NCBI GenBank assembly: GCA_903921665.1 | Contig: CAIXQT010000290.1 | Coordinates: 1-10,077 of the forward strand | Source of the DNA: an uncultured Opitutia bacterium | Lineage (GTDB): Bacteria > Verrucomicrobiota > Verrucomicrobiia > Opitutales > UBA953 | DNA length: 10,077 nucleotides | Direction: 5' to 3' | In this document: one piece after another, positions 1-5,218 of the stretch | How the letters are laid out: every line of letters begins with the position of its first letter | Position numbering within the stretch: the first letter of the stretch is position 1 | The notes under the pieces: generated by a model | What the model was told of the DNA's origin: nothing | The model's input: only the letters and a program-made list of their open reading frames with translations | Databases searched by the model: none | Translations under genes and position numbers: made by a program

Positions 1-800
1 CGGAGGGTGAGGTCGGTGGCGGTGACGCCTTCGCGGAGGCGGCCGGTGAGGTTGACGCCGATGACTTCGGGCGTCTGGAAGTAGACCGGCTGGCCGAGCA
101 TGCCGGCTTCGGCTTCGATGCCGCCCACGCCCCAGCCCACGACGCCGATGCCGTTGATCATCGTGGTGTGGGAGTCGGTGCCGACGAGGGTGTCAGGGTA
201 GAAGACGCCGTCCTTCTGGAAGACGAGCTTCGCAAGGAACTCGAGGTTGACCTGGTGGACGATGCCGATGGCCGGCGGCACGACGCCGAAGGTCTTGAAG
301 GCCTGCATGCCCCACTTGAGGAATTCGTAGCGCTCAGTGTTGCGGCCGAATTCCTGGCGAAGGTTCTCGAGGAACGAAGAGGCGGTGCCGGCGCGGTCGA
401 CCTGCACCGAGTGGTCGACGACGAGGTCGACGGGGACGAGCGGCTCGATCACGGCGGAATCCTTGCCGAGTTTGGCGACGGCTTCGCGCATGGCGGCGAG
501 GTCGACGAGGAGCGGCACGCCGGTGAAGTCCTGCAGCACGATGCGCGCGACGACGAACGGGATCTCAGTGTCGACCGGCTTCGCGGCGTTCCACGCGGCG
601 AGCGTCTTCACGTCGTTCTCGGTGACCGCGATGCCGTCGCAGTTACGCAAGACGGACTCGAGGACGAGGCGGATGGAGACCGGCAGGCGCGAGACCTTGC
701 CGAGGCCGGCCTGCTCGAGGGCGGGCACGGAGTAGATCTGCCCGGACTTGCCGCCGGCGGAGAAGGGGCGGAGGGCTTTGAAGGGGTCTTTGAGGGCCAT
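1..800 (-). CDS. acnA: Aconitate hydratase, IRP1/AcnA type (N-terminal part, cut by left edge)
   Basis: Aconitase interconverts citrate and isocitrate in the TCA cycle in the cytoplasm, using a [4Fe-4S] cluster. About 266 N-terminal residues of an expected ~900 are present; the frame stays open to the window edge, so this is an edge effect and not a broken gene. Reading from the ATG at 800 gives family blocks in order: LRNCDG (51-56), LQDFTGVP, a DHSVQVD block, the RNTERYEFLKWG block, GIVHQVNLEFL, and VGTDSHTTMINGIGVVGWGVGG with the active-site Asp-Ser-His at 209-211. The three cluster-ligand cysteines lie beyond the window. These motifs fit the AcnA/IRP1 branch better than AcnB. The start is supported by the family-like N-terminus (MALKDPF). 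The leader lacks a Shine-Dalgarno site and is A/C-rich. The gene follows a terminator, so it probably has its own promoter between about 801 and 860, but I see no convincing -35/-10 pair. Confidence 0.96.
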   Translation of the reverse strand, partial: MALKDPFKALRPFSAGGKSGQIYSVPALEQAGLGKVSRLPVSIRLVLESVLRNCDGIAVTENDVKTLAAWNAAKPVDTEIPFVVARIVLQDFTGVPLLVDLAAMREAVAKLGKDSAVIEPLVPVDLVVDHSVQVDRAGTASSFLENLRQEFGRNTERYEFLKWGMQAFKTFGVVPPAIGIVHQVNLEFLAKLVFQKDGVFYPDTLVGTDSHTTMINGIGVVGWGVGGIEAEAGMLGQPVYFQTPEVIGVNLTGRLREGVTATDLTL

Positions 801-912
801 GGTGGTGTTTGGTAGAAAGGGGTGTCTCGCCGCGGATGGGCAGACAGGTAGCCAAAAGCAAAGAAGGCGGTCGGGGCAAGCCCGACCGCCTTCAAATAAG
901 CCGTGCTGAGAC
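801..912 (-). other. Intergenic region between peroxiredoxin and aconitase genes
   Basis: This 112-bp gap holds the intrinsic terminator of the peroxiredoxin gene on its upstream side and, next to the aconitase ATG, a 50-nt leader that must carry whatever promoter and initiation signals acnA uses. The last bases before the ATG read TTTCTACCAAACACCACC, with no purine-rich ribosome binding site. No further ORF or RNA structure is evident. Confidence 0.6.
854..893 (-). terminator. Intrinsic terminator downstream of the peroxiredoxin gene
   Basis: A perfect 13-bp GC-rich stem is formed by 863-875 and 881-893 (arm GAAGGCGGTCGGG) around a 5-nt loop. On the minus strand the stem is followed at once by TTTGCTTTT, the usual U-rich tail. 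It begins 19 bp after the TAA of the peroxiredoxin gene. On the plus strand the hairpin is followed by CAAATAAG, so it looks one-directional. Confidence 0.85.
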
Positions 913-1398
913 TTAGGCTTCGACGGCCTTCTTGATCTTGGCGAAGTTCGGCATGGAGGCCGGGTCGCGCTTCACTTCGGAGTGGATCACGTTACCGGCC
1001 TTGTCGGCCACGAAGACGGAGCGCTTGGCCACGTTGAGGAGGCCGGTCTTCTCGGGGATCACGCGGGTGTCCTTGACCTTGAAGGCCTTGAGGGCGACTC
1101 GGTTGAAGTCGGAGACGAGGGTGAGGTTGATGCCGGCCTGCTTGGCCCAGGCTTCCTGAGCGAAGGGAGAGTCGACGGAAATGGCGATGACGTCGGCGCC
1201 GAGCTTCTTGTACTCGTCGAGGAGGCCGGTCACCTTGCAGAGTTCGTCGGTGCAGACGCCCGTGAAGGCGAGGGGGACGAAGAGGATGACGGTCTTACCC
1301 TTGCCGACGTTGCGGCGGAGGCTGACATCGACCAGACCAGCGTCGGTCTTCTGCTTGAGGGAAATTTCAGGGAGAGGCTGGCCGAGTTTCAGGGGCAT
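913..1398 (-). CDS. Peroxiredoxin (redoxin domain, AhpE/BCP-like)
   Basis: A thiol peroxidase of 161 residues that should reduce hydrogen or organic peroxides in the cytoplasm. The core motif PxxxTxxC is intact: Pro42, Thr46 and peroxidatic Cys49, within PLAFTGVCTDELC. The only other cysteine, Cys54, lies five residues later, the spacing of the resolving cysteine in BCP/PrxQ enzymes, so an atypical 2-Cys cycle is possible; the surrounding sequence otherwise looks more like AhpE-type redoxins, some of which work with one cysteine. Arg126 in KRSVFVAD matches the conserved active-site arginine. There is no signal peptide, and the length is normal for the family. The gene stands alone: a 140-bp AT-rich region lies upstream and a strong terminator downstream. 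No Shine-Dalgarno site precedes the ATG. Which reductant serves it cannot be told from the sequence. Confidence 0.93.
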   Translation of the reverse strand: MPLKLGQPLPEISLKQKTDAGLVDVSLRRNVGKGKTVILFVPLAFTGVCTDELCKVTGLLDEYKKLGADVIAISVDSPFAQEAWAKQAGINLTLVSDFNRVALKAFKVKDTRVIPEKTGLLNVAKRSVFVADKAGNVIHSEVKRDPASMPNFAKIKKAVEA

Positions 1399-1538
1399 GG
1401 TTTAGGTAGGTAGGGGGTTCGACGCCGAAATTGGTCAAAAAACAGGGCCTTGCAAGGATGGAGGCAGTAAAATGCCATAAATGACCCATTTTTAACATGG
1501 CACGCGGGTCCATGGTCAGAAAACCATCAAAAACCGCG
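1399..1538 (-). promoter_or_regulatory. AT-rich intergenic region, likely promoter/operator of the peroxiredoxin gene
   Basis: This is the longest non-coding stretch in the window and clearly richer in A and T than the genes around it. It contains repeated CCAT/ATGG half-sites (around 1475, 1486, 1497, 1510 and 1524), a 6-bp inverted repeat TGCCAT/ATGGCA (1473-1478 with 1497-1502), a 5-bp inverted repeat ATGGT/ACCAT (1512-1516 with 1523-1527) and a perfect palindrome CCTTGCAAGG (1448-1457). On the minus strand a TTGACC near 1432-1437 resembles a -35 box, but no good -10 lies at normal spacing. I see no clear intrinsic terminator after miaA. That a promoter is here is inferred from position and composition. 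Confidence 0.45.
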
Positions 1539-2429
1539 CTATTCGGTCTCTGGGGCTAAGCCTAACCGACGGAACCACTTACGCTGCTTCCTGACCAAAG
1601 CCCAGGTGTCCAAGTTGATTCGCTCGGCTAAGCCGCTCATGGCCACGCGTTTCCCGCCCTCTAGCCAGTCCATGACGGCCCGATAGCCCACGGCGCGAGA
1701 GGATGTCAGTTCGGGGTCGAGATTCAGCGCCAAGAGGCGTTCGGCCTCCTCGATCATCCCGGTGCGCAGCATCTGTTCCGTCCGGGCGGCGATGCGACTC
1801 CTCAATTCGTCATCCGGGCGTTCCAAGAGTTGGAAGGTGACGGTGTGGTCGGCGAAAGGGCCGCGGCGCGACAGGAACTCATCGCGCAAGGAATCGAGGG
1901 TGCGACCGGAGGCCAGGCGACGTTCGAGGGCCTTGGCGACACGGATCGGATTGTGGACGTCCAGCCACTCGGGGAGCCTTGGGCCTTCGAGTTCCCGGAG
2001 GCGGAGCAGCAGCGAGGCGATGCCTTGGCGTTGCAGCGTGCGGACTTCGTCCGTGATCGCCTGCGGGATATCCAGCTCATCCGTGACCGGGCCGAAGAAG
2101 GCCGCCAGATAGAAGCCGCTGCCGCCCGTGACGAGGATGCGTTTGCCGCGGCCTTGGGCGGCGGCGATCGCCGCGGCGGCCATGTCCACATATTGCGAGA
2201 CGGAATAGCGTTCCGAGGGCTCAGCCAGGTCGAGGCCGTGGTGGCGGACTCGCCGCTGCTCTTCGGCCGTAGGCTTGGCCGAACCGATGTCCATCCCGCG
2301 ATAGACGCAGACGGAATCGCAAGAGAGGATCTCCGCGTCATTCTGTTCGGCCCAGCGCAGCGCCGTCTCCGTCTTGCCGACGGCGGTCGGGCCCGTCAGC
2401 ACATGAATGGCTGGCTTCGGCGAGGTCAT
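1539..2429 (-). CDS. miaA: tRNA dimethylallyltransferase
   Basis: MiaA transfers a dimethylallyl group from DMAPP to N6 of A37 in tRNAs that read UNN codons. The product has 296 residues, close to the family norm. Visible motifs: P-loop GPTAVGKT (13-20), catalytic DS (Asp38-Ser39) in SCDSVCVYRGMDIGSAKPT, the HHGLDLAEPSERYSVSQY block, GGSGFYL (GGTGLYL in many species), DVHNPIRVAKALE, and the C-terminal RKQRKWFRR. The ATG at 2429 shares one base with the cdsA stop (TGATG), which argues for translational coupling and fixes the start. The same frame stays open for some 318 codons further upstream, but there it only reads an alternate frame of cdsA, so a longer protein is rejected. It is the last gene of the uppS-cdsA-miaA block. 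DMAPP also links it to the isoprenoid pool used by UppS, though this may be coincidence. Confidence 0.96.
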   Translation of the reverse strand: MTSPKPAIHVLTGPTAVGKTETALRWAEQNDAEILSCDSVCVYRGMDIGSAKPTAEEQRRVRHHGLDLAEPSERYSVSQYVDMAAAAIAAAQGRGKRILVTGGSGFYLAAFFGPVTDELDIPQAITDEVRTLQRQGIASLLLRLRELEGPRLPEWLDVHNPIRVAKALERRLASGRTLDSLRDEFLSRRGPFADHTVTFQLLERPDDELRSRIAARTEQMLRTGMIEEAERLLALNLDPELTSSRAVGYRAVMDWLEGGKRVAMSGLAERINLDTWALVRKQRKWFRRLGLAPETE

Positions 2430-3313
2430 CAGCCTCGCTTGGCCCACTCGAGGAAGTAGGACAGCAGGATCAGGGCGGCCGGCGAAGTGAGTACCATGCT
2501 GTCGATCAGGTCGAGCGCGCCGCCGATGCCGGGGATCGTCGCGCCGGAATCCTTGGCGCCGGCGAGTCGCTTGAATACGGACTCGACGAGGTCGGAAGGG
2601 ATGCTGAGCACCGCGATCGGCAAAGCCAGTACGGCGGCTTTCCAAGGGACCATGAAACCGATGCCGAAGCCGTCGCGCATGAGCCAGGCGAAGAGGGCCG
2701 AAGCGCCCGCGGACGCCGCCAATCCGCCGAAGCAACCTTCCCAGCTCTTGGCCGGGCTGATGGTCGGGGCGATCTTGTGCTTCCCGAACGGGACGCCGAT
2801 GAGCAGGCCGCCGACGTCGGTGAACTTCGTGGCGACGAAGACCCAGACGACATAATAAAGTCCGACCGATTTCGCCGTGAGCAGATGCCCGTCCTTCATG
2901 CGCGCGATGGCGATGAGGGAAGCCAGCATGAACGGCAGGTAGGCGAATCCGTAGAGCGTGGGGAAGCGGCGCAGGAGCGTCGGGACTTCGCCCGGATGGC
3001 GAAGGAGCGAGAGGAGGTGCAGGCCGACGAGCAGGGCGCCGCCCGTCAGCAGGTAGTTCGCCCGGGCCTCTTCGGCGGCCAGGAAGAAGAGCCCGAAGTG
3101 CAATGCGAAGCCGGCGACGATGCCGGAGACGTTGGGGCGACCGACGTCCGGGATGGCGCGGACGAGCTGATAGAATTCGTACTGCGCGGCGCAGATGATC
3201 AGCGCCAGCAGGCCGAAGGAGGCTTGCTCGGCGACCGAGAAGAAGCCGCCGACCCAGATCACGAGGCCGACGACGACCCAGAGGCCGATGGTGCTGAGGG
3301 CGCGATCTTTCAT
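2429..3313 (-). CDS. cdsA: Phosphatidate cytidylyltransferase (CDP-diglyceride synthase)
   Basis: CdsA makes CDP-diacylglycerol from phosphatidate and CTP in the inner membrane, the branch point for all phospholipids. The 294-residue protein is strongly hydrophobic with several membrane spans. The family blocks are present: TDVGGLLIGVPFGKHKIAPTISPAKSWEG, then the C-terminal signature at about 240-272 with SVFKR, KD (Lys254-Asp255) and GGALDLIDS. The acidic residues expected to bind metal (Asp255, Asp268, Asp271) are kept. Two signature positions differ from the common form: the His of PGHGG is Ile263 and the Arg of DRxDS is Leu269. The ATG at 3313 overlaps the uppS stop by 4 bp (ATGA), so the start is well supported. 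UppS and CdsA next to each other is a widely conserved arrangement. Confidence 0.95.
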   Translation of the reverse strand: MKDRALSTIGLWVVVGLVIWVGGFFSVAEQASFGLLALIICAAQYEFYQLVRAIPDVGRPNVSGIVAGFALHFGLFFLAAEEARANYLLTGGALLVGLHLLSLLRHPGEVPTLLRRFPTLYGFAYLPFMLASLIAIARMKDGHLLTAKSVGLYYVVWVFVATKFTDVGGLLIGVPFGKHKIAPTISPAKSWEGCFGGLAASAGASALFAWLMRDGFGIGFMVPWKAAVLALPIAVLSIPSDLVESVFKRLAGAKDSGATIPGIGGALDLIDSMVLTSPAALILLSYFLEWAKRG

Positions 3314-4071
3314 GGAGCGGAGGCGGGCTGGATCTGTTCGCCGGTCTGGCCGAAGCGGCGTTCGCGCTTGGCGAATTCCGCAAGGGCGAGCTTGAGCTGG
3401 GCCTTGTCGAAGTCGGGCCAGAAGACCGAGGCGAACACGATCTCGGCGTAGGCGGATTGAAGCAGCAGGAAGTTGCTGAGGCGGAATTCGCCCGAAGTGC
3501 GGATGATCAGGTCGGGGTCAGGCATGCCGGCGGTCTGCAGGCGGGCTTCGACGGCCGACCAATTCACGGCGGAGGGCGCGAGCGTGCCGGCGGCGACGTC
3601 GGTCGCGATCGCCTGGGCGGCCGCGACGATCTCCTGGCGGGCTCCGTAGTTGAGCGCGACGACGAGCGTGAAGGCGGTGTTGGCCTTGCTCGAGGCCATG
3701 ACGTCTTCGAGCGGGCCGCGGACGAACTCGGGCAGGGCGGTGATGTCCCCGATGACGCGGAGGCGGACGTTGCGTTTCTCCAACCTGGCGAGATGCGCGC
3801 GCAGGATCCATTCGCCGAGCTTGAAGAGGCCGCTCACTTCCTCGAGCGGGCGCTTCCAGTTTTCAGCGGAAAAGGCGAAGACCGTGAGCGTACCGATGCC
3901 TTCGTCGATGCACGCATCGATGATCTCGATCAGCCGTTCGGCGCCGCGGCGATGGCCTTCGAGGCGAGGAAGTCCCTTGGCGGCAGCCCAGCGTCCGTTG
4001 CCATCCATGATGATGCCGATATGTCGCGGCGTCACGGAATGGTGGGGTTGGATGGGCGCAGGGGGGGACAC
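3310..4071 (-). CDS. uppS: Isoprenyl transferase / undecaprenyl diphosphate synthase
   Basis: This cis-prenyltransferase extends farnesyl diphosphate with isopentenyl diphosphate to the C55 lipid carrier of peptidoglycan and other envelope sugars. The product has 253 residues, normal for the family. Motifs: IMDGNGRW with catalytic Asp23, the GHRRGAE block, TVFAFSAENWKRP, and the C-terminal DPDLIIRTSGEFRLSNFLL followed by SAYAEIVF and WPDF, which holds the basic and acidic residues for IPP and Mg binding. The first codon is read as GTG at 4071; it gives about 15 residues before the conserved RHIGIIMDG, a usual length, and no better start is seen. There is no Shine-Dalgarno site. The gene lies 45 bp after the exbD-like gene and overlaps cdsA by 4 bp. 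The exact chain length of the product cannot be read from the sequence. Confidence 0.96.
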   Translation of the reverse strand: MSPPAPIQPHHSVTPRHIGIIMDGNGRWAAAKGLPRLEGHRRGAERLIEIIDACIDEGIGTLTVFAFSAENWKRPLEEVSGLFKLGEWILRAHLARLEKRNVRLRVIGDITALPEFVRGPLEDVMASSKANTAFTLVVALNYGARQEIVAAAQAIATDVAAGTLAPSAVNWSAVEARLQTAGMPDPDLIIRTSGEFRLSNFLLLQSAYAEIVFASVFWPDFDKAQLKLALAEFAKRERRFGQTGEQIQPASAP

Positions 4072-4116
4072 TTGGCCGGAGAATGTTCGACCCGACTCGG
4101 CCGTGGCAACCGCGAA

Positions 4117-4578
4117 TCAACGTTCGTCGGCCGCGACCAACACGCCCGGAAAACCCGCGTTCCGGGCAAGTTCGCAGACCTCGAGGAAACTCTGCATGGT
4201 CAGCGAGGCGTCGGCCTTCACCAGGACCGGCCGCGCGGAGCCGCCCGCGGCCGCGACGCGACGTAGCTCGGCGCCCAGGCCGTCGCGGTCGACGACGCGT
4301 CCGGCCACGACGAAGACGCCGGTGCCCCGCGCCGAGACCAGGGTGACGGTGAGCGAGGTCCGGGCGAGGTCGCCAGAGGCGAGTTTCGGGGTCTTGAGCG
4401 AAGGGGAGACCGCTGCGGGACGATTGTCGAAGCCGACGTACATGCCCGGGGCGTAGACGAATTCGGACGAGAGGACGAAGGTGAGGGCGGCACAGACAAG
4501 CGCCAGCGCCAACGGCACGAAATCCAAGCCTTGTTCGGCCGGGCGGACTTTCTCCAGGACTCCGAGAGGCGTACGCAT
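4117..4578 (-). CDS. exbD: ExbD/TolR-family biopolymer transport protein (divergent)
   Basis: ExbD/TolR proteins are small inner-membrane subunits with one N-terminal span and a periplasmic domain; with ExbB/TolQ they use the proton gradient to drive envelope machines. This 153-residue protein has that build: a short cytoplasmic N-terminus, a span at about 20-38 (starting DFVPLAL), the junction SSEFVYAPGM, and a periplasmic domain ending in a typical KADASLTMQSFLEVCELARNAGF stretch. In E. coli ExbD the span begins VTPFIDV with the essential Asp25. Ungapped alignment from Pro22, which has the same number in both, puts Leu25 at that site, so the protonatable residue is missing; an Asp19 lies six residues earlier. 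The ATG at 4578 is one base from the exbB-like stop. Family membership is firm; proton coupling is doubtful. Confidence 0.85.
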   Translation of the reverse strand: MRTPLGVLEKVRPAEQGLDFVPLALALVCAALTFVLSSEFVYAPGMYVGFDNRPAAVSPSLKTPKLASGDLARTSLTVTLVSARGTGVFVVAGRVVDRDGLGAELRRVAAAGGSARPVLVKADASLTMQSFLEVCELARNAGFPGVLVAADER

Positions 4579-4579
4579 C

Positions 4580-5218
4580 TCAGCTTTGGCGGGGCTTCTC
4601 CTCCGGGAGTTCGTGACGGACGAAGGTGATGATCGAATGGGCGGCGATTTCCATCTCGGTCACGATCGAGCGGACGCGTCCGACGAGGAAGTGGTGGGCC
4701 ATGGCGCAGGCGGCGGCGATGACCATCGCGAAGCCGGCGGTGGCGAGGGCGGCCTGGACTTCGAGCAGCAATCCGTTGGCGGAAGCGTAGACGCTGCCAT
4801 CCCGGAGGGCGGTCGCGAGGTTGAAGCCGGAGAAGATCGCGCCGGCCAGGCCGAGCAGCGGCGCGACGCGGCCGATGGCCGCGATGGTGCCCAGGCGACG
4901 TTCAAGGACTGGGAGTTCCAGCAGGGCTGCTTCGGTCGCGGCGGCGCGCATGGCGTCCTCGCCGTTGCCGGCGCGGAGCAGGGCGGCCTTGACCACGCGA
5001 GGGACCGGCCCCGGTGATTCTTCGCAGGCCGCGAGGGCCTCCAACGGACGACCGGCGCGGAGATTGTTACGGACGCCTTCGATGAAGTCGGACGAAAGCA
5101 CGAGGCCGCGATGCAGGAACATCGCGCGTTCGACGACGAAGACCAAGGCCAGGAAAGCAAGCAACAGGAGAAGCCAGACGAAAGGGCCGGCGTCGAAGGG
5201 GAAGGAGAAGCGGCTCAT
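4580..5218 (-). CDS. exbB: MotA/TolQ/ExbB-family proton channel protein (divergent)
   Basis: ExbB/TolQ proteins form the pentameric inner-membrane channel that surrounds an ExbD/TolR dimer. This 212-residue protein has the expected three spans (about 12-30, 112-137 and 155-175) with a large cytoplasmic loop containing GRPLEALAACEESPGPVPRVVKAAL and the LERRLGTIAAIGRVAPLLGL stretch that leads into span 2. Compared with E. coli ExbB, with identical 33-residue spacing between sites, the Thr148 position is Ala127 (GLAGAIFSG), Glu176 is Gln155 and Thr181 is kept as Thr160. Thus two of three polar pore sites are changed; a nearby Glu153 is two residues off register. The ATG at 5218 overlaps the TPR gene stop by 4 bp (ATGA), and the exbD-like gene follows after one base. 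I infer that the three products act as one complex. Confidence 0.88.
   Translation of the reverse strand: MSRFSFPFDAGPFVWLLLLLAFLALVFVVERAMFLHRGLVLSSDFIEGVRNNLRAGRPLEALAACEESPGPVPRVVKAALLRAGNGEDAMRAAATEAALLELPVLERRLGTIAAIGRVAPLLGLAGAIFSGFNLATALRDGSVYASANGLLLEVQAALATAGFAMVIAAACAMAHHFLVGRVRSIVTEMEIAAHSIITFVRHELPEEKPRQS

Noticed and set aside
1367..1513. 48-codon minus-strand ORF starting at 1513 in the intergenic region and running into the peroxiredoxin gene in another frame
   Set aside because: It has no ribosome binding site, no recognisable leader-peptide pattern, and its second half is an off-frame read of the peroxiredoxin.
1399..1538. Intrinsic terminator after miaA
   Set aside because: A GGTTTTTG run follows the stop, but no stable stem precedes it, and the downstream inverted repeats are weak and lack a T-tail.
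2430..3383. N-terminal extension of MiaA to a 614-residue protein
   Set aside because: The extra part is an Arg/Pro-rich alternate frame of cdsA. MiaA begins with its P-loop region at the ATG at 2429, which is coupled to the cdsA stop.
4072..4116. GGCCG/CGGCC inverted repeat between the exbD-like gene and uppS
   Set aside because: Only five base pairs with a long loop and no T-run; expected by chance in such GC-rich DNA.
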